From NCBI RefSeq assembly GCF_904848675.1, contig NZ_LR890047.1:248001-312000 (forward strand): a stretch of 64,000 nucleotides of DNA, written 5' to 3'. The translations under genes and the position numbers were made by a program. This DNA is from Profftia tarda (GTDB lineage: Bacteria; Pseudomonadota; Gammaproteobacteria; Enterobacterales; Enterobacteriaceae). The notes beneath the pieces are model-generated. The model was not told where the DNA came from, made no database searches, and worked only from the letters and a program-made list of their open reading frames with translations. Positions 1 through 10,047 of this stretch are shown in pieces (position 1 is the stretch's first letter; each line of letters begins with the position of its first letter).

Positions 1-255
1 GCATATGCTATTCCTGTCTTAATGGGCCCACATACCATTAATTTTAGAGAAATATGTTCAAAGCTAGAGCAGGCTAATGGTTTAATTATTATCAGGGATA
101 CAGCATCTTTAGTAAAAGAAGTGACTACTTTACTTCTAGATAAGGAATGCAGACGTCAACATGGGCGCTATGCTATAGAGGTGCTGAACAGGAATAAAGG
201 TTCCCTGCAAAATATTCTATACTTTCTTGAGCCCATCTTACAAAAAATAAAATGA
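1..255 (+). CDS. waaA: Kdo transferase WaaA (KdtA), C-terminal part
   Basis: The frame is open from the first base of the window and ends with TGA at 253-255, so only the last 84 codons are present. The C-terminal stretch (AVLMGPHTFNF-like start, a GLEQANGLI-like middle, and the ...YAIEVLNRNKGSLQ tail) matches the end of E. coli 3-deoxy-D-manno-octulosonate transferase. This inner-membrane-associated enzyme transfers Kdo residues from CMP-Kdo to lipid IVA. Its donor is made by kdsB, which is also in this window. coaD follows after 11 bp, the same waaA-coaD arrangement as in E. coli, so the two are probably cotranscribed. The catalytic N-terminal half lies outside the window. Confidence 0.93.
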   Translation, partial: AYAIPVLMGPHTINFREICSKLEQANGLIIIRDTASLVKEVTTLLLDKECRRQHGRYAIEVLNRNKGSLQNILYFLEPILQKIK

Positions 256-266
256 GAAGATAAGAT

Positions 267-758
267 ATGGGGAAAAGCGCTATCTATCCCGGAACGTTCG
301 ATCCTATCACAAATGGCCATTTAGACCTAGTAACTCGTGCAGCAAGCATGTTTGAACGTTTAATATTAGCTGTTGCAGCTAGCCCCAGCAAAAAAAATCT
401 ATTTAGATTGGAAGAGCGTGTAGCTTTGGCAACAAATATCACTACGCATTTACCTAACGTAGAAGTTTTAGGGTTTAGTAATTTAATCGTGCATTTTGCT
501 CATGATCAAAATGTTCATATCTTGGTAAGAGGGTTAAGAGCAGTATCGGATTTTGAGCATGAAATGCAGCTTGCTCATATGAATCGAGATTTAATGCCTA
601 ATCTTGAAACACTCTTTATGATCTCATCAAAAGAATGGTCTTTTGTCTCTTCATCTTTGGTAAAACAAGTAGCTCTTTATGGTGGGGATATATTGCCGTT
701 TGTACCCGAGCAAATTGCTCAGGCCGTAAGATTCTCAATAATGTCCAAAACAATATAG
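267..758 (+). CDS. coaD: Pantetheine-phosphate adenylyltransferase CoaD
   Basis: 163 residues (E. coli has 159). It transfers AMP from ATP to 4'-phosphopantetheine, the penultimate step of coenzyme A synthesis, in the cytoplasm. The nucleotidyltransferase signature is visible at the N terminus: YPGTFDPITNGH carries the T/HxGH motif near residue 18, and an SSSLVK motif near residue 130 corresponds to the conserved ISSTxVR/K-like ATP-binding segment. A GAGAAG ribosome-binding site lies about 8 bp before the ATG. It follows waaA by 11 bp as in E. coli. A run of eight A at 390-397 inside the gene is a possible slippage site. Identification is firm. Confidence 0.97.
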   Translation: MGKSAIYPGTFDPITNGHLDLVTRAASMFERLILAVAASPSKKNLFRLEERVALATNITTHLPNVEVLGFSNLIVHFAHDQNVHILVRGLRAVSDFEHEMQLAHMNRDLMPNLETLFMISSKEWSFVSSSLVKQVALYGGDILPFVPEQIAQAVRFSIMSKTI

Positions 759-1448
759 ATTAATATTAGTTGCTGCAACTAATCATGAAAAATGTTAGAG
801 TTTTTATATTATAACACTTTATAATTCTATTTATTAATATTCTTTATTCTAAAAATTAATTTTATATTGTTTTTCCTGAATTAATAAAAGTTTAGAAAAA
901 TCTAATCATCATACTGCTATACATATGATACCACTAAATAGCAAGCATAGAATATAAAACATTAAATAGCTTATCCAATAAAGAGATTAGTTCTGTACTC
1001 TCAATTATAATATACTTTATAAGTATGTCTTCAATTAGAGTAGTGACCTTCCATTTATTTAATCAAAGCATGCTGTCTCTTCTGTGCAGAGATGCATGTG
1101 TTGCTAGATGAAAGATGATCATAGCTAATATATCAGTAGATTAAATTAATAAATAGTATCCCTTACTATATAGGATATTTATGATAATAAAAGAAACATT
1201 ACAGAACAATGTATATAATTATCTATTAATATCAAAAGATTTTAAGCATTTATTGATAAAGGTATCATAATTTTGATTACATAGTTTTGTACAGATACAT
1301 TATAGTTCTCTAGAACTATTCATGATTAGTATCTGTGATATTATTTCTATTTTAATTAGGTTATACTAATTTTTATATTATATTTTCCTATCTGGATACC
1401 AGAGAACGGTTATCGATGTTATCTTTTACGAATATATAATAATCTTAT
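759..1448. other. Gene-free gap between coaD and nrdB
   Basis: About 690 bp of AT-rich DNA without a credible reading frame. In E. coli, yfaE (the ferredoxin that services NrdB) lies directly downstream of nrdB. No cysteine-rich YfaE-like frame can be read here on the minus strand. The only structure is a small hairpin at 765-783 (ATTAGTTG / CAACTAAT, 3-nt loop) 6 bp after the coaD stop. It has no T tract, so it is a weak terminator candidate at best. Confidence 0.6.
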
Positions 1449-2579
1449 TTATAGTTTAAAATAGCTCAGATCAGCAACGTTGATTTCAGAGTCAATTTGA
1501 CCAACTAGATAAGAGCTTACTTCAGATTCTTGTGGCGCTACCTGAACGTTATCAGATACTAGCCATGCGTTGATCCAGGGTATTGGGTTGGAACATGATG
1601 GAAATGGAAGATCCAAGCCAACTGAATGCATACGGATATTTGTGATATACTCAACGTATTGACATAGAATGTCTTCGTTTAAGCCAATCATTGATCCATC
1701 ACGGAAGAGGTAAGCTGCCCATTCTTTTTCTTGCTCCGCAGCTAATACAAACAGGTCATAACATTGTTGTTCGCATTCAACAGCCACTACAGCCATCTCG
1801 GGATCATCTAGACCTGAGCGCATCAGAGCTAGAATATGTTGAGTACCTGTTAGGTGTAATGCTTCATCACGCGCGATAAGTTTAATTATTTTTGCATTAC
1901 CTTCCATTAGTTCGCGTTCTGCAAAAGCAAAAGAACATGCAAAGCTTACGTAGAAACGAATCGCTTCCAGCGCATTAACACTCATTAGACACAAATAAAG
2001 CTGTCTCTTTAAAGAATGTAGGTTAATACTGATATTTTTGCCATTAACCTGATGATTGCCTTCGCCTAATATATGCCAGTAACTACTCATTTTGATCAGG
2101 TCATCGTAGTAGCGGGAAATATCTGTTGCACGTTTGACGATCTCTGTATTAATAACAATATCGTCAAATATTGTAGCCGGATTATTGACAATATTACGGA
2201 TAATATGTGTGTAGGATCGTGAGTGAATAGTTTCGTAAAATGACCAGGTTTCAATCCAAGTCTCCAACTCAGGAATCGAGTTAAGGGGGAGTAATGCCAC
2301 ATTAGGGCTGCGGCCTTGAATAGAATCTAGTAACGTCTGGTATTTAAGGTTGCTTATAAAAATATGTTTTTCGTGTTCTGGTAGCGACTGATAGTCAATA
2401 CGATCACGAGAAACGTCAATTTCTTCAGGACGCCAAAAGAATGAGAGCTGTTTTTCGATTAGTTTCTCAAATATTTCATGTTTTTGCTGATCATAACGAG
2501 ATACGTTAACCGACTGACCGAAGAACATAGGTTCAAGCAATTGATTATTTCTATTTTGTGAAAATGTAGTATAAGCCAT
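1449..2579 (-). CDS. nrdB: Ribonucleotide reductase class Ia, beta subunit NrdB
   Basis: 376 residues when started at the ATG at 2579, the same length as E. coli NrdB; an in-frame ATG five codons upstream is not needed and has no homologous counterpart. The protein houses the diferric-tyrosyl radical that NrdA needs to reduce ribonucleoside diphosphates. Visible ligands are Asp85, Glu116 and His119, with the radical Tyr123 in the HSRSYTH segment. The second carboxylate set lies in the RELMEG and ARDEALHLTG segments. The C-terminal tail (GQIDSEINVADLSYFKL), which docks on NrdA, is intact. It lies 89 bp behind nrdA in one operon. The usual third gene, yfaE, is absent downstream. Confidence 0.97.
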   Translation of the reverse strand: MAYTTFSQNRNNQLLEPMFFGQSVNVSRYDQQKHEIFEKLIEKQLSFFWRPEEIDVSRDRIDYQSLPEHEKHIFISNLKYQTLLDSIQGRSPNVALLPLNSIPELETWIETWSFYETIHSRSYTHIIRNIVNNPATIFDDIVINTEIVKRATDISRYYDDLIKMSSYWHILGEGNHQVNGKNISINLHSLKRQLYLCLMSVNALEAIRFYVSFACSFAFAERELMEGNAKIIKLIARDEALHLTGTQHILALMRSGLDDPEMAVVAVECEQQCYDLFVLAAEQEKEWAAYLFRDGSMIGLNEDILCQYVEYITNIRMHSVGLDLPFPSCSNPIPWINAWLVSDNVQVAPQESEVSSYLVGQIDSEINVADLSYFKL

Positions 2580-2668
2580 AAAACGTAATCCCATTTCCCT
2601 GTATCTTTTAATCTAAAAGCTATAGGTATTAATGTCTATTTTTTATAGACCAAGATGTATTAGTTGTG

Positions 2669-4954
2669 TTAAATCTTGCAAGCACCACTTTCGCAGTTAT
2701 CGTCTTTTTTGCCAATCCTAGAGTCATCTTGTATATCTCCTGCACCATCACGTGTGTTATGATAATATAGTGTCTTAACTCCAAATTTATAGGCTGTGAG
2801 CAAGTCTGTTAATAGCTGTTTCATAGGAATTTTCCCATATGGAAAACGAGAGGGATCGTAGTTAGTGTTCGCCGATATAGATTGATCAATGAACTTTTGC
2901 ATCAGACCGATTAGTTGTAAATAACCATTGTTATTTGGTATCTCCCACAGCAGTTCATATTTATTTTTCAAATTTTCATATTCAGGTACTACTTGACGCA
3001 GGATACCATCCTTTGAAGCTTTAATGCTAACATAACCGCGTGGCGGCTCAATACCGTTTGTTGCATTAGAAATCTGTGAAGAGGTTTCAGAAGGCATAAG
3101 GGCAGAGAGAGTTGAGTTACGAAGGCCATAACGTTTTATATCTATACGTAAAGTTTCCCAATCATAATGTAGAGGTTCCTTGCAAATAGTGTCTAAATCT
3201 TTTTTGTACGTGTCTATTGGTAATATACCTTGCGCATATGTGGTTTCATTAAACCATGGGCAAGCGCCTTTTTCTTTAGCAATATCATTAGATGCTTTTA
3301 GCAGGTAATACTGCATAGCTTCAAATGTTTTATGAGTCAGATTGTTAGCACTCCCATCCGAATACCGCATATCGTTTTTTGCCAAATAGTAAGCGTAGTT
3401 AATCACTCCGATGCCTAAGGTACGACGACCCATTGCACCATTCTTAGCTGCTATAGTAGGATAGTCTTGATAATCTAGCAAAGCATCAAGTGCGCGAACT
3501 GCAAGGATTGAAAGTTCCTCCAAATCTTCAATTGAATTGATTGCGCCAAGATTAAAAGCCGATAATGTACATAAAGCTATTTCTCCATTTTTATCATTAA
3601 TATCTTGCAATGGATTAGTAGGTAATACGATTTCTAGGCATAGATTTGATTGACGCACTGGTGCTATGGTTGAATCAAACGGGCTGTGGGTATTACAGTG
3701 ATCAACGTGTTGTATGTAGATACGACCGGTTGATGCTCGTTCTTGCATCATAAGTGAGAACAGTTCTACTGCTTTCACTGTTTTCTTACGGATATTTATA
3801 TCTGCTTCATATCCTATATACAGACGTTCGAATTTATCCTGATCTGCGAAGAAGGAATCATACAATCCTGGAACATCAGATGGACTAAACAGAGTAATAT
3901 ATCCACCCTTTATTAAGCGCTGATACATTAGCCTGTTTAGTTGAACGCCGTAGTCTATATGACGTACACGGTTTCCTTCAATGCCACGGTTATTTTTAAG
4001 TACGAGAAGACTTTCGATTTCTAGATGCCAAAATGGATAAAATAATGTTGCTGCACCACCGCGCACACCGCCTTGGGAGCATGATTTTACCGCAGTTTGG
4101 AAATGTTTGTAGAACGGAATACATCCAGTATGGAAGGCTTCACCACATCGTATTGGACTACCTAAAGCACGTATGCGACCAGCGTTTATTCCGATCCCTG
4201 CTCTTTGCGAAACATATTTTACAATAGTGCTGGCGGTCGCATTGATAGAATTTAAACTATCTCCACACTCAATAAGCACACAAGAGCTAAATTGACGAGT
4301 TGGGGTGCGAACGCCAGACATAATAGGTGTTGGTAGTGATATCTTAAATGTAGATACTGCATCATAGAAGCGTTGTATGTAATCTAAACGAGTGTCATGT
4401 GAATATTTATAAAACAGGCATGCAGCAATTAGAATATACAAAAATTGTGCGCTCTCATATATCTCTCCAGAGACTCTATTTTGGACCAGATATTTTCCTT
4501 CCAACTGTTTCACGGCAGCATATGAAAAATTCATATCACGCCAATGATTTATCATATTATCCATTTGCTCAAAATCTTTTGGAGAGTAATACTCGAGAAG
4601 ATTTTTATCATATTTTTCCATTTTGACCATTTTTGATACATGATCATATAATTTAGGCGGTGTAAACTGACCGTATGCTTTTTTACGTAGATGGAAAATA
4701 GCTAAACGAGCTGATAGGTATTGATAGTCTGGTACTTTATCCGAAATCAGGTCTGCGGAGGCCTTGATAATAGTTTCATGTATATCAGAAGTACGGATTC
4801 CGTCATACAATTGAATTTGAGAACGCAATTCTACCTGAGAAATTGAGATATTATGAAGACCTGCCGCTGCCCAATCTAGAACACGATGAATCTTATCAAT
4901 ATTTATCCGTTCTTTGCTTCCGTTACGCTTAGTGACTAGCAGATTTTGATTCAT
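2669..4954 (-). CDS. nrdA: Ribonucleoside-diphosphate reductase, alpha subunit NrdA
   Basis: 761 residues from the ATG at 4954 (MNQNLLVTK), identical in length to E. coli NrdA; an upstream in-frame ATG at 4990 would add 12 residues with no homologue. It converts ribonucleoside diphosphates to deoxyribonucleotides with NrdB. Seen in order: the N-terminal ATP cone (activity site), the SSCVLIECGDS segment with the redox Cys225, RQSNLCLEI with Asn437/Cys439/Glu441 of the active site, ALCTLSAFNLG with Cys462, and the C-terminal CESGACKI pair that passes electrons from thioredoxin/glutaredoxin. All key residues are kept. It is first gene of the nrdAB operon. A weak ACAGG Shine-Dalgarno sequence precedes the chosen start. 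Confidence 0.97.
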   Translation of the reverse strand: MNQNLLVTKRNGSKERINIDKIHRVLDWAAAGLHNISISQVELRSQIQLYDGIRTSDIHETIIKASADLISDKVPDYQYLSARLAIFHLRKKAYGQFTPPKLYDHVSKMVKMEKYDKNLLEYYSPKDFEQMDNMINHWRDMNFSYAAVKQLEGKYLVQNRVSGEIYESAQFLYILIAACLFYKYSHDTRLDYIQRFYDAVSTFKISLPTPIMSGVRTPTRQFSSCVLIECGDSLNSINATASTIVKYVSQRAGIGINAGRIRALGSPIRCGEAFHTGCIPFYKHFQTAVKSCSQGGVRGGAATLFYPFWHLEIESLLVLKNNRGIEGNRVRHIDYGVQLNRLMYQRLIKGGYITLFSPSDVPGLYDSFFADQDKFERLYIGYEADINIRKKTVKAVELFSLMMQERASTGRIYIQHVDHCNTHSPFDSTIAPVRQSNLCLEIVLPTNPLQDINDKNGEIALCTLSAFNLGAINSIEDLEELSILAVRALDALLDYQDYPTIAAKNGAMGRRTLGIGVINYAYYLAKNDMRYSDGSANNLTHKTFEAMQYYLLKASNDIAKEKGACPWFNETTYAQGILPIDTYKKDLDTICKEPLHYDWETLRIDIKRYGLRNSTLSALMPSETSSQISNATNGIEPPRGYVSIKASKDGILRQVVPEYENLKNKYELLWEIPNNNGYLQLIGLMQKFIDQSISANTNYDPSRFPYGKIPMKQLLTDLLTAYKFGVKTLYYHNTRDGAGDIQDDSRIGKKDDNCESGACKI

Positions 4955-7027
4955 AAGATATACCTGTCCTAGTGAGCTCTCATGATTCATATCATGGCAA
5001 TGTTTTTATAACCATTTTATCTTTTATAAAATATTGTGATATGAATTTGAGTAGTGGTTTTGCATGCATGCTGTCAATGGAAAATATGATTTATTAACTA
5101 ATTTATAATAACAAAATAGTATTCTTATTGTGATCTTGCAAGTATCCGCAATTTTATATAATTATAGATTGCTTAGGATTTAATGTTTATGGTGATTCTC
5201 TTGCATTTTTAATATGAGCAATAGCATATGTTGAGAATTACAGGATATAAAATTCAATGTAAAATAAAAATAAATTGATGAATTCCTGATTTATTATTGC
5301 TATAGAAAGAACTGCATTGAATAAGGCATACTCGTGTCATCCTTTTAGGTATTCTCGTGACGAGATATCGATATAGAATTTTTAAAACTTGCATCTTATC
5401 ATTGTATGAACAGCTGTGATAAAACTAGCATTTTATCTATCTAAGATTTATCAGATCCTATAAATCAATCTGATTAATAGAAAATATTAATTCGAGATAT
5501 CACTATTATTTAGTATGAATACTGGATATAGGATTATTTTTTATCTAAATATTGCCGATATTTAATATGATTATTTTTACTGTTTTTTTATTTTAATATT
5601 GACCAGCAATTATAGTGCTAAACTTTCTGGCAAAATGAATGATCGCATGACCTAATAAACTGATTGAGTTGATAGATGATATTATCATCTCGATTAGAGA
5701 TGGATCATTCTTTTAAAGTAATATCTGTTTTATAATTTCCTGCAACAACCAGTGCTCTATAATTCATCTCAAATGATAAATAGGTGTAGTACATTTCACG
5801 TGCTATACCGTAATTTCATGTTTATCTTAGCTAAGAATATAGTGTGAATAGTCAATGTTAACGACTAATCTATAATTTTTAGCTTAGATTTACTACACTA
5901 TTTTTAGATTCATTAAGTGTTGGCTTGGACCACATAAATAATCAGCTTTGTGTGCATATTCAGATATAATTGGTAAGAAGCAAAAGAATGTTATGGTGTT
6001 TATTACAGTATATGCTTCATTTATTTATTTATGTATTTTTTATATATTATTCATTCTTGTTGCCTCCTCTTTAAGTGATAATATTTTAGTTAATACATGA
6101 AGCATCCTGCACTGCCTTAGTGGCACGAATACTAAAAATATTCTATCTATGATTATTACACTCTTCTTGATATTTAGTATTTATTCAAGAAAAGAGTTAA
6201 AAACATCTTTTATGTTATTAAAATAAACAATACCTTGACCTTATATAGAGTACAAGATGATGAATAAAAATTCATATTTTTCTTAATTTTTTGTTCCTCT
6301 TATTAAGTGCTCTATTAGTTTTTAAGTCGAGGATTATCTTTACAGAGTTATTCGAATATTTGCAGAGATATTTAATATATTTTAAAAGGCAAAAATGATT
6401 TTTATTTATCAATAATACTTGATTAAAAGTGCATGCATAAGAAGTAATTTGTCAATTTTTTTATCAATATTTGTTCATAACCTATCTATATCTTACCAAA
6501 GAAATACAAAATATATATTTAAAAGGAATAGCCTGGTCTTGTTTCTGAAATATGACTACTTATTGCTTAATATACATATTACTTTTATAAACAAGTATAA
6601 TGAATCCAAAATAGATATGTGATATAATTAGATGATTTCTATCTCTAGGTTAGAAATGGCAACAGTTGTTATTGTGCAGATCAACTCTTATTTTTAATAT
6701 TTATCTGGATACTGTTTCTGATAAACAAAGCACTATGCAAAACTTTGATAGAATACTTCCTATAATTAGACGATACCACGAAATTATGGGTATGTTAACT
6801 TTACTAGGTCAATAATTATTTCTATTCAGTGTATCCTCTTGCTTGTGTTATAGTAGTACCGTTATCATTGTATTCTTATGTTGTGTATGGCAGCATAGCA
6901 CGTTATATCCCTGCTTAATTTAGATGAACAACCCAATAAACATAGATAAAATATTAATATTTTTGGCACTTCTTATATACTGATCGTTAGTCAAGATTAT
7001 AAGATATCAGATAATGGTATTATAGAT
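4955..7027. other. Gene-free gap between nrdA and dnaQ
   Basis: About 2.1 kb separates the divergent nrdA and dnaQ genes. No reading frame resembles a known protein. The one frame of 67 codons (6419-6622) is low-complexity Ile/Leu/Asn/Tyr-rich and looks like chance. A near-palindrome AGATGATATTATCATCT occurs around 5675. Promoters of both flanking genes must lie here, but in DNA this AT-rich I cannot single them out. Confidence 0.6.
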
Positions 7028-7747
7028 ATGATAAAGACTAGACAGATTATCCTTGATACCGAAACTACTGGTATAAATAAAAATGGATGTCATTATGAAG
7101 GGCATCAGATAATTGAAATTGGTGCTGTAGAGTTAATTAATAGACGTTTAACCAAAAGCAATTTTCATGTTTATATTAAGCCGGATCGCCTTGTTACCCC
7201 TGAAGCATATAGCATTCACGGGATTAGTAATGAATTTTTGTTAGATAAACCTAACTTTTCTAAGATTGCCAATAAATTACTAGAGTTTATAAGTGGTTCT
7301 GAGCTTATTATTCATAATGCACCATTTGATATTGGTTTTTTAAACTATGAGCTACGCAACCTCAATAGGTATGCACCTACGATAGAAGAGTGCTGTCAAA
7401 TAACCGATAGCCTGGTTATAGCACGCCAGCTATTTCCAGGTAAACGCAATAGTTTAGATGCTCTATGCAATCGATATGAAATAGATAATACTAAACGTAA
7501 ACTGCATGGGGCTTTACTAGATTCCAAAATTCTGGCTGAAGTTTATTTAAGGATGACAGGAGGGCAAACCTCTTTAAATTTCTCGATAGAACTTGAAGAG
7601 AAAATGCCATCTATAAACGGCGAATTACAAAAAATAGTCCGTACATCTCAGAGATTAAAAGTTGTTAGAGCAAATAAGCAAGAATTATCCAAACATGATC
7701 ACTGCCTTGATCTATTAAAAGGAAGCAGGTGTTTATGGAGAGATTAA
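7028..7747 (+). CDS. dnaQ: DNA polymerase III epsilon subunit (3'-5' proofreading exonuclease)
   Basis: 239 residues (E. coli 243). It proofreads within the polymerase III core, bound to the alpha subunit and the beta clamp. Exo I motif is LDTETTG with Asp10 and Glu12; Exo II is HNAPFDIGF; Exo III is KLHGALLDSKILAEVY with the His and Asp of the DEDDh family, so the catalytic set is complete. The clamp-binding motif follows as GGQTSLNFS. The C-terminal alpha-binding tail ends in RCLWRD, like E. coli RCLWRA. No clear Shine-Dalgarno sequence is visible before the ATG. In E. coli rnhA is divergent from dnaQ; it is not present here. Confidence 0.96.
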   Translation: MIKTRQIILDTETTGINKNGCHYEGHQIIEIGAVELINRRLTKSNFHVYIKPDRLVTPEAYSIHGISNEFLLDKPNFSKIANKLLEFISGSELIIHNAPFDIGFLNYELRNLNRYAPTIEECCQITDSLVIARQLFPGKRNSLDALCNRYEIDNTKRKLHGALLDSKILAEVYLRMTGGQTSLNFSIELEEKMPSINGELQKIVRTSQRLKVVRANKQELSKHDHCLDLLKGSRCLWRD

Positions 7748-8723
7748 TATCGTTTTATATTTAACTATAGAAAATAGTTGAATAGATAAGATCTATGTAG
7801 TTAAAAATATCTTTATTAATATTATTAAAATCGTTTAAGACAGAGTAATACTGTTCATTTTCTATCAATAAAGAGGATGTGATATAATTCATATAATACC
7901 GTCTTGTAAATAGGGAGAGTACTAGATACTTCTGAATGTGAATATAGATTCCAAGCGATAATAATGAACTCGAAATGTCTCAGTCATTACAGCTAAACTA
8001 TATTCTTACTATTGTGATTAGTATTTATTCTGATTATGATTATTTGATGCTATTACGTCATATATTAATGTCGTCTATTATAGAAATATTTTGATAATTG
8101 ACAGATATTATCATGCTAATGTATATATTAATCAAAATAAGAAAGGCATAGTGATAAAATAGAAGATCATACAAAAAATAATAAAAAATTCAATAGTTTA
8201 TAGTATATAAAATTATGAAATGTACTTCAGTTTCTTTATGCTATACAATATTGTATAGCTCACAAAACTTTAAGTATTATACTGAAGTTTATGTATTTCA
8301 GTTTATGAAATGCAAGATATCAATTTTTCTAGATGATAATTTTTTAGATTGCGTCGTATGACCTTAGAATTCAGTATTTTTAATCTTGAATGCTGAAAGA
8401 AGTTTAATATCTTATTATTATATATGATATTGCTACTTAGCATAATTCTAGAGCAAGGTTAAAAATACGATAACAATAATATCATACTATTACTTTAACT
8501 TAATATATGCGAATATTCTATAAATGCTATTACTTTGAGTATTGTAGTAAAAAATATTTTTTAGATATTTATAAAGGTTTTCACAATGATTACACAAGAC
8601 ATTTCATTTAATCCTTGCATTGAAAATATATGCAGTAACATGTTAAACATGTAATCTACTATACGATAGATAGTTATCTTTTCTGTATTTTCTAAAACCA
8701 GCACAAGTTTCATAATATTTAAT
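7748..8723. other. Gene-free gap between dnaQ and gmk
   Basis: About 980 bp without a credible gene. It holds a perfect 20-bp palindrome at 8240-8259 (GCTATACAATATTGTATAGC). This is flanked by two copies of TTATGAAATG at 8213-8222 and 8303-8312, with ACTTCAGT / ACTGAAGT inverted copies between them. Nothing resembles the tRNA-Asp gene that neighbours dnaQ in E. coli. Confidence 0.6.
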
Positions 8724-9347
8724 ATGGCTTCAGGAACTATTTATATCTTTTCCGCGCCTAGTGGAGCGGGAAAAACCAGTCTAATTCAAGCATTGCTAAG
8801 AACTCCGATACTGCACGATACTCAGGTATCTATTTCACATACCACGCGTACTAAAAGACCAGGCGAAAACAATGCTGAGCATTATTATTTTGTTTCTACT
8901 GATACATTCCGCCAGATGATTAAGCAGGATGCTTTTATAGAGTATGTAAAAGTATTTGATAATTATTATGGAACATCACGTAAAGAAATACAAAATATCT
9001 TATCTAATGGGATCGATGTTTTCCTTGATATTGACTGGCAAGGCGCACAACAGATTCGTCATAAAAATATTCGGACACGGAGCATTTTTATTTTACCGCC
9101 CTCAAAAGATGAATTAAATTTTCGTCTTCGCAGTCGTGGTCAAGACAGTGATGAAGTCATAGCAAAACGAATGGTGCAAGCTATTCCCGAGATGATGCAC
9201 TATATAGAATATGACTACCTAATTGTTAATGAGAATTTCGATGTAGCTTTATTCGATCTTCAGACTATTATTTATGCTGAACGTCTTCGGTTAGGTCGTC
9301 AGATTATGCGATATAAACCTTTAATTACTAAATTATTAGCAGATTAA
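8724..9347 (+). CDS. gmk: Guanylate kinase
   Basis: 207 residues, the same length as E. coli Gmk. It phosphorylates GMP (and dGMP) to GDP with ATP, feeding both nucleic acid synthesis and nrdAB. The P-loop is SAPSGAGKT at residues 10-18. The GMP-binding region carries SHTTRTKRPGE and EHYYFVS segments, and the lid region has RLRSRGQDS. The protein is colinear with the family to its last residue (KLLAD). rpoZ follows 46 bp downstream, as in E. coli. The ribosome-binding site is weak; the ATG agrees with homologues. Confidence 0.97.
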   Translation: MASGTIYIFSAPSGAGKTSLIQALLRTPILHDTQVSISHTTRTKRPGENNAEHYYFVSTDTFRQMIKQDAFIEYVKVFDNYYGTSRKEIQNILSNGIDVFLDIDWQGAQQIRHKNIRTRSIFILPPSKDELNFRLRSRGQDSDEVIAKRMVQAIPEMMHYIEYDYLIVNENFDVALFDLQTIIYAERLRLGRQIMRYKPLITKLLAD

Positions 9348-9393
9348 GATAATTTTAGTATCATTTTACTCTCCTTATGGAGCAGGAAATTTC

Positions 9394-9636
9394 ATGGCAA
9401 ATGTAACTTTTCAAGAAGCTGTAGAGAAAATTGGTAACCGCTTTGACTTAGTGTTGGTTGCTGCTCGTCGGGCTCGTGAAATGCAGTTTGGAGCTAAAAA
9501 TAATTCGGCGCAAGAAGAATATCATAAGTATACTGTGATTGCTCTGCGTGAAATAGAAAAGGATCTTGTCAATAGAAATACCCTAGATCTATGTGATTAC
9601 CAAGCAGAAAACGATAAAAGATTAATAGAGATTTAA
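9394..9636 (+). CDS. rpoZ: RNA polymerase omega subunit
   Basis: 80 residues, about 11 fewer than E. coli omega. Omega binds beta-prime and helps RNA polymerase assembly. The conserved core VEKIGNRFDLVLVAARRA and TVIALREIEK is intact; only the variable C-terminal tail is shorter and diverged. A GGAGCAGGAA ribosome-binding region lies just upstream. In E. coli the operon continues with spoT-trmH-recG. Here nothing recognisable follows for 5.4 kb, so (p)ppGpp synthesis by SpoT is not encoded at its usual place. Confidence 0.94.
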   Translation: MANVTFQEAVEKIGNRFDLVLVAARRAREMQFGAKNNSAQEEYHKYTVIALREIEKDLVNRNTLDLCDYQAENDKRLIEI

Positions 9637-9980
9637 ATAGTTAATACAATAATCAAAGATTATCTTTAATCAATAGAAGCAGTGTTCTATTTCTCCCCTA
9701 AATATTATGATTAACAATGCTTACTAGAAAGGCACTTGGTGTCTGTTAATAGTCTTAGACTTTAATAGTGACGAGCATCATCAAATATTTAACAAACAAG
9801 TATTAAGCAAGTAATACAGATATTGATATAATATTAAGTTCACTGATTATTGTAGAAATAACTCCTATCTACAAAGTAGATATTTATCAAAAGATATTAG
9901 GAGATACTCGTGGTAGTAAAAGGATATGTAGGTTACATTGATTTGATAATGGAAAAGATTGAGGCAATAATCATATAACA

Positions 9981-10047
9981 GTGCAATATCTTTTAGCAAA
10001 TAATTTCGTTAATATTAATACAATGTCTGATTGTATTAATATTGCAC
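9981..10047. repeat. Long hairpin with a competing outer pairing
   Basis: AATATTAATACAAT at 10011-10024 and its exact complement at 10030-10043 form a 14-bp stem with the loop GTCTG. In addition GTGCAATAT at 9981-9989 is the exact complement of 10039-10047, overlapping the right arm of the first stem, so the two helices exclude each other. No T tract follows. This could be a decayed regulatory leader or a chance structure; no gene lies nearby except rpoZ 350 bp upstream. Confidence 0.5.

Noticed and set aside
6419..6622. 67-codon frame in the nrdA-dnaQ gap
   Set aside because: Ile/Leu/Ser/Asn-rich composition, no ribosome-binding site and no recognisable similarity; expected by chance in AT-rich DNA.
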